A stretch of 24,635 nucleotides of DNA from Microbacteriaceae bacterium UBA4731 (GTDB lineage: Bacteria; Actinomycetota; Actinomycetes; Actinomycetales; Microbacteriaceae). Position numbers and translations under genes: made by a program. The DNA lies in the NCBI GenBank assembly GCA_002404115.1, contig DHJB01000048.1, forward strand, positions 1-24,635, written 5' to 3'. The notes under the pieces are model-generated. The model saw nothing but the letters and a program-made list of their open reading frames with translations. It was not told where the DNA came from and did not search any database. How positions within the stretch are numbered: position 1 is the first letter of the stretch; each line of letters opens with the position of its first letter. Positions 1 to 8,376 of this stretch are shown here, one piece after another.

Positions 1-12
1 CGCCGAAACTGC

Positions 13-2511
13 TCACTCGCGGGGAGAGGGTGCGGGCGGGGTAGCAAGGCGGCGCTTGGTGAATTGGTGCAGGGCCTCGACGAGGAGGGCGCCGAGGGCG
101 GCTGCGACCACGGCGGCGGCGGGCAGGGGCGCGGGGGGCACGGAGATGGCCAGGAAGTCGCCCAGCGGGGGCAGGAACACGACAACCAGGCCGATGTGCA
201 TGGCGATCAGGAGCAGCACCCGGAAGCCCCGGAGCGGCCGAATCAGCACATTGAGCACCCACAGCCCGACGAGGGTCAGTGCGATCACCGACGCGGACTG
301 GGTGTCGCCGGCGGTGTAACCGCCCTGCAGCCGGGCGTAGCCCACCACCCCGATCACGACCAGGCTCACCGTCAGCCCGAAGGGAACACAGGTGGCCACG
401 GCACGCCGCAGGAAGCCCGGGTGGTAGCGGCGTGAATTCGGCATCAGGGCGAGGAACAGGGCCGGGATGCCGATGGTGAGCCCGTCGACAATCGCCAGTT
501 GCCTGGGCAGGAACGGGAACGGCCACAAGAGCGCACCGAAGACGAGGGCAAAGGTGATCGCGTACACCGTCTTGGTCAGGAACACCTTCGACAAGAGTTC
601 GATGTTGGCAATGACCTGCCGGCCCTCAGCCAGGACCCGCGGCAAGCGGTCGAACTGTCCGTCGAGCAGGATCAGCCGGGACACCGCCCGCGCGGTCGCG
701 GCACCCGAGCCCATGGCGATGCCGATGTCGGCCTGCTTGAGCGCCAGGACGTCGTTGATGCCGTCGCCGGTCATCGCGACGACGTGTCCGGCTCGTTGCA
801 GCGCAATGACCATTTCTTTCTTGTGCCGGGGAGTGACCCTCCCGAAGGCGTCATGGGTCTCGAGCACCGCGGCGAGGGCGCCCGGGTCCGACGGCAGGTC
901 ACCGGCATCGAAGGGGTTTCCGGTGAGGCCGACCTCCGTGGCGACCGCGGCGACCGTCCGCGGGTTGTCCCCCGAGAAGATGCGCAGCCCGACGCCCTGC
1001 TCCCGGAAGTAGGCGAGGGTCTGGGCGGCATCCGGTCTGATCTTTTCCCGGAACGTGACGATCGCAACGGGCCGCAGCCCCGCGGGCAAGGATTCCGCCG
1101 CGGCCTCCCCGGCGGACATCGGACGCGTGGTGTGGGTGAGCAGGAGCGTGCGGAGTCCGCTGGCGGCCAGCTCGGAGGCGCGCACGGACACGTCGGATCC
1201 GGCGTCGGAGTCGGGGGTGAGCATTTCCGGCGCCCCGAGCACCCAACTTCCCGCCAGCTCTCCGACGTCGAAACTGGCCGCACTCCATTTGCGTGAGGAC
1301 GAGAAACCGATCGTGTGGGCAGGCGTCGTCTCCATTTCCGCCGGGTAGCGGGTGCCGAGCGCCTTCGCCGTGGCGTTCGCGTTCGGGTCGGCGCCGAACC
1401 AGCCCAGCGCCCTTTCCCAGCCAGGTTCATGTTCGTCGTCGACGGGCGCCACCTGGTCGAGCACCAGCCCACCCTCTGTGAGGGTGCCGGTCTTATCGAG
1501 GCAGACGATGTCGACGCGGGCAAGCCCCTCCACGGCGGCCAGCTCCTGCACGAGTACCTGGCGACGGGCGAGCTTGACCGCCCCGACCGCGAACGCGACG
1601 CTCGTCATGAACACGAGCCCCTGCGGCACCGTGCTGACGATGCTTGCCACCGAGGCGAGGGCCGCCTCCCGCCACTCCCCCGTGCGGAACGCGCTCCCCC
1701 AGCCTCCCTGCGCCTGGATTTGCCCGTTCACGACGACGGCGCTGATCGGGATGAGCGCCCAACTGATCGACTTCACCACGCGGTTGAGTTCGTTGCGCAG
1801 CTCCGAGTTCACCAGGGTGAATCGACGGGCCTCGGCGGTGATGCGACTCGCGTACGACTCCGACCCGATGCGCACCACCCGCGCGGCCCCGTGCCCGCCG
1901 ACCACGGCCGACGCGGACAGCACCTCGCGGCCCGCGGCGACCAGCACGGGGTCGGCTTCACCGGTCAGGAGGGACTCATCGATTTCGAGACTCTGCCCGT
2001 GCAGGATGACCGCATCGGCCGGGAGTTGATCACCCGCGCGCAGAACGAGGGTGTCATCGAGCACGACATCATCCCTGGGGATGTCCAGCTCGGCGCCTCC
2101 GCGCAGCACGCGGGCACGAGGGCTGTTCAGCAACGCAAGCCGGTCGAGGGTGCGCTTGGCCCGAAACTCCTGGGTCACCCCGATGAGCACGTTCGCGATC
2201 ACGAAGAAGCCGAAGAGGGCATCCCGCCAGTAACCGAGCACGAGGAGCAGCAGGAAGCTCCCCCCGACCACGGCGTTGAACAGGGTCAGCAGGTTGGCCT
2301 GGAGGATGCGCGCGAAACTGCGGCTGGTGTCGAACGGCACCCTGTTGGTCAGGCCTGCGGCCACCCGCAACGCGACCTCTGCATCGCTGAGGCCGGCGAC
2401 GGAGAGCCGCCCGAGGTCGACGGACGGCAGGGCAGCCCGGGCTGCGGCGGCATCGACGTCCGCGGCACCGGCACGCGCGGTGCGGGTGTGCCGTTGACGC
2501 GTGGACCGCAT
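13..2511 (-). CDS. ctpE: CtpE-like HAD-family cation-transporting P-type ATPase
   Basis: An 832-residue membrane pump that would use ATP to move a cation across the cytoplasmic membrane. The actuator motif LTGEADP is at 182-188, the transmembrane-4 motif TVPQGL at 294-299, the phosphorylation motif DKTGTLT starts at D339, and the hinge motif TGDGINDV is at 581-588. Hydrophobic helices lie near 70-112, 250-310 and through the last 200 residues. Layout and wording match mycobacterial CtpE, which is linked to calcium uptake; there is no N-terminal metal-binding domain. CtpE and SERCA-type pumps carry PEGL in helix 4, whereas this protein has PQGL, so the ion carried is uncertain. The ATG start has no Shine-Dalgarno sequence, but a TANNNT hexamer lies 7 nt upstream, which suggests a leaderless transcript. 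The family call is firm; the calcium assignment is inference. Confidence 0.93.
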   Translation of the reverse strand: MRSTRQRHTRTARAGAADVDAAAARAALPSVDLGRLSVAGLSDAEVALRVAAGLTNRVPFDTSRSFARILQANLLTLFNAVVGGSFLLLLVLGYWRDALFGFFVIANVLIGVTQEFRAKRTLDRLALLNSPRARVLRGGAELDIPRDDVVLDDTLVLRAGDQLPADAVILHGQSLEIDESLLTGEADPVLVAAGREVLSASAVVGGHGAARVVRIGSESYASRITAEARRFTLVNSELRNELNRVVKSISWALIPISAVVVNGQIQAQGGWGSAFRTGEWREAALASVASIVSTVPQGLVFMTSVAFAVGAVKLARRQVLVQELAAVEGLARVDIVCLDKTGTLTEGGLVLDQVAPVDDEHEPGWERALGWFGADPNANATAKALGTRYPAEMETTPAHTIGFSSSRKWSAASFDVGELAGSWVLGAPEMLTPDSDAGSDVSVRASELAASGLRTLLLTHTTRPMSAGEAAAESLPAGLRPVAIVTFREKIRPDAAQTLAYFREQGVGLRIFSGDNPRTVAAVATEVGLTGNPFDAGDLPSDPGALAAVLETHDAFGRVTPRHKKEMVIALQRAGHVVAMTGDGINDVLALKQADIGIAMGSGAATARAVSRLILLDGQFDRLPRVLAEGRQVIANIELLSKVFLTKTVYAITFALVFGALLWPFPFLPRQLAIVDGLTIGIPALFLALMPNSRRYHPGFLRRAVATCVPFGLTVSLVVIGVVGYARLQGGYTAGDTQSASVIALTLVGLWVLNVLIRPLRGFRVLLLIAMHIGLVVVFLPPLGDFLAISVPPAPLPAAAVVAAALGALLVEALHQFTKRRLATPPAPSPRE

Positions 2512-2518
2512 GGCATCG

Positions 2519-2524
2519 AGTGTA
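2519..2524 (-). promoter_or_regulatory. Putative -10 element of a leaderless promoter for the ATPase gene
   Basis: On the minus strand TACACT (TANNNT) ends 7 nt before the ATG at 2511, so transcription would begin at or next to the start codon. No Shine-Dalgarno sequence and no clear -35 are visible. Confidence 0.4.
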
Positions 2525-2557
2525 TTACCGCGGGACAGGCACGCCGGGAGCCGAAGA

Positions 2558-2600
2558 GGAAAGCCCCGGCACTCGCGTTGCGCGGGTGTCGGGGCTTTCC
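2558..2600 (-). terminator. Hairpin terminator downstream of ald
   Basis: Two 20-nt arms (2558-2577 and 2581-2600) match at 18 of 20 positions around a 3-nt loop. The stem is GC-rich, with GGAAAGCCCC at its base. It lies 52 bp past the ald stop and before the ATPase start, so it probably separates the two minus-strand genes. There is no long T tract, as is common in high-GC actinobacteria. Confidence 0.7.
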
Positions 2601-2651
2601 CTGTCCGGGCTGGCCGGATTTTTCAGGCTGCTGGAGTCAGGCTGCCGTGGG

Positions 2652-3770
2652 TTAGGCGGCGACGAGCGCGCGCCAGTCGGACAGTTCCAGGCCGTGGGCT
2701 TCGGAGACAGATCGGTTGGTGACTCGGCCCGCCGCGACATTCAGTCCAAGGGCGAGGGCTTCGTCGCGCTCGAGCGCGGCCTTCACGCCGAGGTTGGCCA
2801 GCGCCAGGGCGTAACGGAGGGTGACGTTCGTCAGGGCGTAGGTGGACGTGTTCGGAACCGCGCCGGGCATGTTGGCGACGCAGTAGAAGATGCTGTTGTG
2901 CACCGTGTAGGTCGGGGCTTCGTGGGTCGTCGGGCGGGTGTCCTCGAAGCAGCCACCCTGGTCAACGGCGATGTCAACCAGCACGGAGCCGGCCTTCATG
3001 CGCGAAACCAGGTCGTTCGTGACCAGCTTCGGAGCCTTCGCACCGGGGATCAGCACGGAGCCGATGACCAGGTCGGCATCCGTCACGGCCAGTTCGATCT
3101 CGTAGGAGTTGGATGCGACGGTCTTCAGTCGGCCCTGGTACTGCCCGTCCAGCTGGCGCAGGCGATCGATATTGATGTCGAGGATGGTGACATCCGCGCC
3201 GAGGCCCATCGCCATGGCCGCGGAGTTGGTTCCGGCCACGCCGGCACCAAGCACGACGACCTTGGCGGGACGCACGCCCGGTACGCCGCCGAGCAGTACG
3301 CCCTTGCCACCGGCCGGAGCCATCAGGGACTGTGCGCCGACCTGAACGGCCAGTCGACCGGCAACCTCGCTCATCGGGGCCAGCAGCGGCAGCGCACGGT
3401 TGGCGGTCTGCACCGTCTCGTAGGCGATGGCAGTGACGCCGGCCTCAATGAGAGCCTGGGTGAGTTCCAGCTCGGCGGCCAGGTGCAGGTAGGTGAAGAG
3501 GATGAGGCCCTCGCGGAAGTGACGGTACTCAGACGCGACCGGCTCCTTGACCTTCATCACCATGTCGGCGCGGGCCCACAGGTCGTCGGCCGAGTCAACC
3601 AGCTCTGCACCGGCAACCTGGTATTCCTCGTCGGCGATGTGGGAACCGATTCCGGCACCGGTCTCGATCAGCACGGTGTGGCCGTTGGCCAGGAACTCGT
3701 GCACGCCGGAGGCGGTAATCGCCACGCGGAACTCGTTGTTTTTGATTTCCTTGGGAACACCAATGATCAT
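2652..3770 (-). CDS. ald: Alanine dehydrogenase
   Basis: A 372-residue cytoplasmic NAD-dependent enzyme that interconverts L-alanine and pyruvate plus ammonia. All key family residues are present at canonical positions: R15 and K75 for substrate, H96 and D270 for catalysis, the Rossmann motif GAGVAG at 175-180, and D198 for the NAD ribose. Length is normal for the family. The ATG at 3770 follows GGAG with 6 nt spacing and gives the family N-terminus [10 protein letters not shown]. It is divergent from a PucR-type regulator, and cycA and alr lie nearby, which points to a catabolic role, with D-alanine entering by CycA and Alr. In Bacillus subtilis the PucR-type protein AdeR activates ald, so the same arrangement is inferred here. 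Confidence 0.97.
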   Translation of the reverse strand: MIIGVPKEIKNNEFRVAITASGVHEFLANGHTVLIETGAGIGSHIADEEYQVAGAELVDSADDLWARADMVMKVKEPVASEYRHFREGLILFTYLHLAAELELTQALIEAGVTAIAYETVQTANRALPLLAPMSEVAGRLAVQVGAQSLMAPAGGKGVLLGGVPGVRPAKVVVLGAGVAGTNSAAMAMGLGADVTILDINIDRLRQLDGQYQGRLKTVASNSYEIELAVTDADLVIGSVLIPGAKAPKLVTNDLVSRMKAGSVLVDIAVDQGGCFEDTRPTTHEAPTYTVHNSIFYCVANMPGAVPNTSTYALTNVTLRYALALANLGVKAALERDEALALGLNVAAGRVTNRSVSEAHGLELSDWRALVAA

Positions 3771-3852
3771 GGTCGACTCCGTTGTTCGATGAAGCTGTTG
3801 ACGTGGGGGCTGCCGGCCCGGCCGTCACGGCACGGGGAGCAACTGAGGCTTC

Positions 3853-3858
3853 AGCCTA
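3853..3858 (-). promoter_or_regulatory. Possible -10 element of the ald promoter
   Basis: On the minus strand TAGGCT (TANNNT) lies about 82 bp upstream of the ald ATG. No convincing -35 is seen, which would suit an activator-dependent promoter. If it is correct, the palindrome at 3956-3971 sits about 110 bp upstream of the transcription start. Confidence 0.25.
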
Positions 3859-3955
3859 GAACCGGGATTTCCGCCCTCCCGGGTGCAGCCGTCGCCCCCG
3901 AGCGTTCCCGGAAAAGCGAAACCTCCGGTCAGACGTGAATTCCGCCCGCATGCCA

Positions 3956-3971
3956 CTCGACAGATGTCGAG
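3956..3971. promoter_or_regulatory. Perfect palindrome CTCGACA-N2-TGTCGAG, candidate operator
   Basis: A perfect 7-2-7 inverted repeat in the ald/regulator intergenic region, 186 bp from the ald start and 65 bp from the regulator start. The same arms recur at 7036-7051 upstream of cycA. It is a candidate binding site for the PucR-type regulator; the assignment is inference. Confidence 0.45.
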
Positions 3972-4023
3972 CCGCCGTTCGCCAATCGTCGCCTGTTGTC
4001 CGCTGCCCTCCCCGACCGCCCCG

Positions 4024-4029
4024 TAGCAT
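4024..4029 (+). promoter_or_regulatory. Putative -10 of a leaderless promoter for the PucR-type regulator
   Basis: TAGCAT lies 6 nt before the ATG at 4036 with no Shine-Dalgarno sequence between, so the transcript would start at the AUG. A TTGTCC at 3996 is 22 bp upstream, too far for a standard -35. Confidence 0.4.
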
Positions 4030-4035
4030 TAACCC

Positions 4036-5262
4036 ATGAACAGCGCCGATATCGAGGAGTTGGTGGAGAACCTGGCTACCAGCCTTGACCGCGCCCTGTC
4101 GCTCGAGGACCTCGACGGCGTGCTCCTCGCGTACAGCCGCGACCAGCCGCTCGCGGACCGGGTGAGGGTCAATTTTCTGCTGAGCAAGAAGGTCCCGGCG
4201 GATGTCAGCGCCTGGCAACTGCAACACGGCATCGCCACCGCGGTCCGCCCCGTCGTCATTCCCGCGAACGCGGAGCTCGGCATGCTGGGGCGAGTGTGCG
4301 TGCCGCTGATGGTGCGGGGTTTCCGCGTCGGCTACCTGTGGGCGATGCAGGGTTCCAGCGATGAATCCCCCGCCGAAATCCTCGACGCGCTGCCCGCCGT
4401 CCGGGCCCAGCTGGACCACCTGGCCGAGTTGCTGCTGGATACCAACACGGCCGAATCCGAGCACCGCAGGCAGCGCGAGTCGCTCTTCCTGGCGGCGTGC
4501 GCCGGGGATGCCGCAGCCGTCGAGGCCATCGCCGGCTGGCCGCAGGTTCACGCCACCGGGCCCTGGCATCTCGCCACGCTGATGGAACGCCCCAATGACG
4601 AGGCGCACGCTCACGAGGCTGCCGCCGACCCGGCGGCCGACGTCCTGCTGCAGCGAATCTCGGCCCTGCAGGCCACCGTCGGCATCGACGCGGCCCGCTT
4701 CAGCGCCGGCACCGAAACGCATGCGGTCGTGCTGCTGCGGGACTTGCCCGGCAAGGTGGTTCACGCCGACATCCTCAGCCGGTACGGGGCGGAAATCGCG
4801 CGGCGCGGCGGCAAACCCGAACGCCCGGACCTCATGGGCGTGAGCGAGGTGTTCCACGATCTGCGGCGCCTGCCGGATGCCTACGCCCAGTCCCGCCAGG
4901 CGGTCCAGGCCGCTGCCGTCGACGGCTTGCTGGGCCCCATCGCCGACTACCGCCGGATCGGCGTCTACCAGTTTCTGGCTGCCGGCAGCCGGAATCTGTC
5001 CCCCGGGGAATCCGTCTACTTCGCCGAACTCCAGGATTTGGACACCAATCATGAGCTGCTGCCGATGCTGGAACTGCTCTACGACACGGGCGGCTCCGTC
5101 CAGGACGTGGCCGCCGATCTGCACCTGCACCGCAGCAGCATCTACAACCGGCTGGCGAAGATCCGCTCGCTCATCGGGGCGGACCCGCTGGCTGGGCAGG
5201 TCAGGCTGGAGCTGCATCTGGCGATGAAGGCCTATCGCTGGTCCCGCCGGCCCCGGATCTGA
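4036..5262 (+). CDS. PucR/CdaR-type helix-turn-helix regulator (AdeR-like)
   Basis: A 408-residue cytoplasmic regulator with a variable sensory N-terminal half and a GGDEF-like central region of the PucR type. The C-terminal HTH_30 domain lies near residues 335-398; it contains the segments LLYDTGGSVQDVAADLHLHR and SSIYNRLAKIRSLIG and ends in LELHLAMKAYRW. It is transcribed away from ald and faces cycA. In B. subtilis the PucR-family protein AdeR activates ald, so control of ald, and perhaps cycA and alr, is the obvious inference. No Shine-Dalgarno sequence precedes the ATG, and a TANNNT hexamer 6 nt upstream suggests a leaderless mRNA. The ligand (an alanine isomer or another amino acid) cannot be read from the sequence. 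Confidence 0.85.
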   Translation: MNSADIEELVENLATSLDRALSLEDLDGVLLAYSRDQPLADRVRVNFLLSKKVPADVSAWQLQHGIATAVRPVVIPANAELGMLGRVCVPLMVRGFRVGYLWAMQGSSDESPAEILDALPAVRAQLDHLAELLLDTNTAESEHRRQRESLFLAACAGDAAAVEAIAGWPQVHATGPWHLATLMERPNDEAHAHEAAADPAADVLLQRISALQATVGIDAARFSAGTETHAVVLLRDLPGKVVHADILSRYGAEIARRGGKPERPDLMGVSEVFHDLRRLPDAYAQSRQAVQAAAVDGLLGPIADYRRIGVYQFLAAGSRNLSPGESVYFAELQDLDTNHELLPMLELLYDTGGSVQDVAADLHLHRSSIYNRLAKIRSLIGADPLAGQVRLELHLAMKAYRWSRRPRI

Positions 5263-5295
5263 TCGCACCAGGCAACGCGCACAGAGCAAACGGCA

Positions 5296-5326
5296 ACGGC
5301 CCCCAGGAGAGTCTCCTGGGGGCCGT
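5296..5326. terminator. Bidirectional hairpin terminator between the regulator and cycA
   Basis: A perfect 15-bp inverted repeat (5296-5310 and 5312-5326) with one central base, rich in C and G, lies between two convergent genes that stop at 5262 and 5348. Its symmetry would serve both strands. There is no long T tract on either side. Confidence 0.75.
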
Positions 5327-5347
5327 ACCTGGTGCGTATCGGGCGCG

Positions 5348-6832
5348 TTAGCGAACGAGCGCGGCCTTCTCGGCGCGGGCCTCGGCCGTCCACTCCGCGA
5401 TCCGTGCCTGCTGCAGCGGCGCCTTGCGGTTGAAGTACCAGGCGGCACCGAGTCCGAGGAACCAGAGCGGGGCAACGATCAGCGCGAGGCGCGTGTCTTC
5501 TGCCTGGCCCAACGCCCAGAGCATGAAGGCAAAGAAGCCCAGCACGACCCACGGCATGACCCGGGCACCCGGCATCTTGTACTTCGATGCGGCGTGCAGC
5601 TGCGGACGGCGGCGGAGGAAGGCGATGTAGCTGACCATGATGATGGACCAGACGAACATCGTCAGCACCGAGGCGACCGATGTCACGAGCGTGAATGCGC
5701 CCATGAAGGAATCACCCGTGTACAGCAGCACCAGCCCGGCCAGCAGGAAGATGCACGAGAAGAGCAGAGCGTTCCTGGGCACCTTTCGCAGGCTCAGCTT
5801 GCCGAAGGCCCTCGGGGCGTTGCCGTCCTGGGCGAGGCCGTAGACCATGCGGGAGGTCGAGTAGATGCCGGAATTGGCGCTCGACGCGGCGGAGGTCAGC
5901 ACCACCAGGTTGATCACGATGGCGGCAATGCCCAGCCCGGCAAGGGTGAACATGCCGATGAACGGGCTGCTGCCGGGGTCGATCGTGCGCCACGGGTTGA
6001 CCGCCATGATGATGACCAGGGCGCCGACGTAGAAGAGCAGCAGTCGCAACGGGATGGTGTTGATGGCGCGCGGCAGGTTCGTCTCGGGGTCCTTCGTCTC
6101 GGCGGCAGCGGTGCCAACGAGCTCGATGCCGGCGAAGGCGAAGATGGCGATCTGGAAGCCGAGGACGAAGCCCGCGACGCCGTGCGGGAACATCCCGCCG
6201 TCGTTCCAGATGTTCTCGAAGCCGGCCACGGCTCCGGAGGGCGACGTGAAGTGGGTGGCGACCATGACGAGGCCGGTGGCGATGAGCGCCAGGATGGCGA
6301 CGACCTTGACCAGGGCGAACCAGAACTCCGCCTCGCCGAAGGCCTTGACGCTCGGCAGGTTGAGGATAATCAGCACGATCGGCGTGAGGAGGGCCGGGAT
6401 CCACAGCGGCGTGCCGGGGGCCAGGACGTTAACGTAGCCGGAGATGGCCACGATGTCAGCGACGCCGGTGACAACCCAGAAGGCCCAGTAGGACCAGCCG
6501 GTGAAGAAGCTCGCCCACGGGCCGAGAAGATCGCCGGCGAAGTCGCTGAACGACTTGTAGTTGAGGTTCGAGAGCAGGATTTCGCCCATCGCCCGCATCA
6601 CGAAGAAGAGCATGAAGCCGATGATCATGTAGACGAAAATCACGGATGGCCCGGCGAGCGAGATGGTCTTGCCGGCGCCCATGAAGAGGCCGGTTCCGAT
6701 GGTCCCGCCGATGGCGAGCATCTGGATGTGACGGCGGCTGAGCGAGCGGGCCAGGTGGGGCTCTTCGCTGCGGTTCTGTGCTGCGGGGGCGGTGCGTGTA
6801 GCTCCGGATGCCGCGGTCGTGCGTTCGGACAT
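5348..6832 (-). CDS. cycA: CycA-like D-alanine/D-serine/glycine permease
   Basis: A 494-residue APC-superfamily transporter with about 12 hydrophobic segments, expected to import D-alanine, D-serine, glycine and L-alanine with protons. The first helix carries the substrate-loop signature GTIGTGLFMG at 43-52, and VFVYMIIGFM-type helices follow. The conserved IELVGTAAAETKDPE segment begins near E237. The protein follows E. coli CycA over nearly its whole length. A hydrophilic N-terminal tail of about 30 residues is longer than in E. coli. AGGAAG about 9 nt before the ATG is the ribosome site. It lies 197 bp downstream of alr on the same strand, and a candidate operator sits at the alr 3' end. 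With alr and ald it forms a route from external D-alanine to pyruvate. Confidence 0.93.
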   Translation of the reverse strand: MSERTTAASGATRTAPAAQNRSEEPHLARSLSRRHIQMLAIGGTIGTGLFMGAGKTISLAGPSVIFVYMIIGFMLFFVMRAMGEILLSNLNYKSFSDFAGDLLGPWASFFTGWSYWAFWVVTGVADIVAISGYVNVLAPGTPLWIPALLTPIVLIILNLPSVKAFGEAEFWFALVKVVAILALIATGLVMVATHFTSPSGAVAGFENIWNDGGMFPHGVAGFVLGFQIAIFAFAGIELVGTAAAETKDPETNLPRAINTIPLRLLLFYVGALVIIMAVNPWRTIDPGSSPFIGMFTLAGLGIAAIVINLVVLTSAASSANSGIYSTSRMVYGLAQDGNAPRAFGKLSLRKVPRNALLFSCIFLLAGLVLLYTGDSFMGAFTLVTSVASVLTMFVWSIIMVSYIAFLRRRPQLHAASKYKMPGARVMPWVVLGFFAFMLWALGQAEDTRLALIVAPLWFLGLGAAWYFNRKAPLQQARIAEWTAEARAEKAALVR

Positions 6833-7029
6833 GTGGCTTCTTCCTCATCGCGAGCTGACGAAGCCGAAACAGACGACGACCATGTCAACCGCGTTGGGGC
6901 CGTCACGAGTGTGAGGGCCGGTACAACTCTGGTTCTGAACTATCGACATTAGGTCAGCTTTTTGGCGTGCCGGGCCGAACCCTGCGGCCCGTCCGGCGGT
7001 TACGCGGTGTATGTCAGCCGGCCGCCGGA

Positions 7030-8262
7030 TCAGCCCTCGACAGGTGTCGAGGATTCGTCCGTCAAGTGTCGCCGGATGTCCGGCGGGGTCTCGTTCAGAT
7101 ACACACGCTGCACGCGCGGACTGATCCGGGTGACGATCTCGTAGTTGTTCGTCCCGGCGGCCGCGGCCCAGTCGTCGACGGATGGTTCGCCGCCGTCCCC
7201 TGGGCCGAAAAGCACGGCCTCCGCCCCGGTCGCGGAGTGTCCTGACGCGACCAGGCCCTCCTGGCCGAGGTCGATGACCATCTGGTCCATGGCGATGCGC
7301 CCGACGACCGGGTAGGTCACGCCGTTCACCCGCACCGGTCCGCCGGTGGCAATCCGCGGGATCCCGTCCGCGTAGCCCAGGGGGATCAGGCCCAGCGAGC
7401 TGGGCTTGTCTGTGCGGTAGTTGAGTCCGTAGGACACACCCTGCCCGGCCGGGGCATCCTTGCACTGTGCGACGTAACTCTTCAGGGTCATGGCCGGTCG
7501 CAGTCCCAGGGCCGCAGGGGCCGTGCCCTCAAACGGAGACAACCCGTAGAGGCCGAGGCCCACCCGCACGAGGTCGAAGTGCGTGTCGGGGCGGCTCAGC
7601 GTTGCCGGGGTGTTCGCCAGGTGCCGCACCTCGAGCGCGGCTCCGGCCCGTTCGGCCAGCGCGACCGCTTGCCGGAACGCCTCGAGCTGCTCGTCGGTCT
7701 CGGGGCGGTCCGGCTCATCCGCCACGGCCAGGTGCGAGAAGATTCCAACGACCCGGATGAGGCCGGCGGCCTGGTGCGCCATCGCCACGGCCAGCAGGGT
7801 ATCCCAGTCGGGCGCCAGGCTGCCGTTCCGGCCCAGGCCGGTGTCGATCTTCAGGTGCACGCGGGCGACACGCCCCTGCTCCCCCGCCGCGGCGGCGATC
7901 AGGTCGAGTTCCCAGCCGGCACTGCCGAGGTCGACACCGGCGGCGATTGCCGCGGAGAAGTCGCTCTCCGGGGTGTGCAGCCACGCGAGCAAGGGGGCGT
8001 CGATTCCGGCGTCGCGCAGGGCCAGGGCTTCGGCGATATGCGCGACACCCAGCCAGGTTGCGCCGGCCTCGAGGGCCGCCCTGGCGACGGGGATCGCGCC
8101 GTGCCCATAGGCATCCGCCTTGACGACGGCCATGAGTCTGGCCGGGGCCGCCACCCGGATGAACCGTCGCACGTTGTTCCGGATGGCGTCGAGGTCGATC
8201 AGGGCGATCCGTTCGGCGGGACGGAATCGGTCGGTGGCTGTTCCGGTGCCTGGTGAAATCAC
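7030..8262 (-). CDS. alr: Alanine racemase
   Basis: A 410-residue PLP enzyme that interconverts L- and D-alanine. The PLP lysine is K48 in the motif VVKADAYGHG, and the second catalytic base is Y278 in GVSYGLNY, followed by the usual IPLGYADGIPR segment. The N-terminal TIM barrel and C-terminal beta domain are both complete. The start is GTG at 8260-8262. No Shine-Dalgarno sequence is visible, but TAGCCT ends 6 nt upstream, the leaderless pattern seen at several genes here. D-alanine is needed for peptidoglycan, so this could be the only racemase. Its place between cycA and an Lrp gene, near ald, suggests a catabolic role instead of or as well as a biosynthetic one. Confidence 0.95.
   Translation of the reverse strand: MISPGTGTATDRFRPAERIALIDLDAIRNNVRRFIRVAAPARLMAVVKADAYGHGAIPVARAALEAGATWLGVAHIAEALALRDAGIDAPLLAWLHTPESDFSAAIAAGVDLGSAGWELDLIAAAAGEQGRVARVHLKIDTGLGRNGSLAPDWDTLLAVAMAHQAAGLIRVVGIFSHLAVADEPDRPETDEQLEAFRQAVALAERAGAALEVRHLANTPATLSRPDTHFDLVRVGLGLYGLSPFEGTAPAALGLRPAMTLKSYVAQCKDAPAGQGVSYGLNYRTDKPSSLGLIPLGYADGIPRIATGGPVRVNGVTYPVVGRIAMDQMVIDLGQEGLVASGHSATGAEAVLFGPGDGGEPSVDDWAAAAGTNNYEIVTRISPRVQRVYLNETPPDIRRHLTDESSTPVEG
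7036..7051. promoter_or_regulatory. Second copy of palindrome CTCGACA-N2-TGTCGAG
   Basis: A perfect 7-2-7 inverted repeat with arms identical to 3956-3971, inside the last codons of alr and 204 bp upstream of the cycA start. The spacing to cycA mirrors that of the first copy to ald (186 bp). It is a candidate shared operator. Confidence 0.4.
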
Positions 8263-8268
8263 CGTTTC

Positions 8269-8274
8269 AGGCTA
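8269..8274 (-). promoter_or_regulatory. Putative -10 of a leaderless promoter for alr
   Basis: On the minus strand TAGCCT lies 6 nt before the GTG start of alr, with no Shine-Dalgarno sequence. No -35 consensus is evident. Confidence 0.35.
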
Positions 8275-8376
8275 CCCAGCCGGGCGGATGCATCCGGTTG
8301 GTGCGAGTCTTTTCCTCGTGAACCGGAGTGCGCGCCGCTGCGATGGGGTAGGGCGCCGCCGCCTACGCCATTCCGC

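Noticed and set aside
1315..2655. 446-codon plus-strand frame opposite the ATPase
   Set aside because: Antisense to a protein with all P-type ATPase motifs; its product is rich in H, R, G, E and D as expected for a GC-rich shadow.
2520..3938. 472-codon plus-strand frame opposite ald
   Set aside because: Antisense to a complete alanine dehydrogenase; no recognisable domain.
3856..5475. 539-codon minus-strand frame opposite the PucR-type gene
   Set aside because: Runs through the terminator and both neighbours; composition is that of a shadow frame.
6883..6888. Consensus TTGACA upstream of cycA on the minus strand
   Set aside because: No acceptable -10 lies 15-19 bp downstream, so I did not call a promoter.
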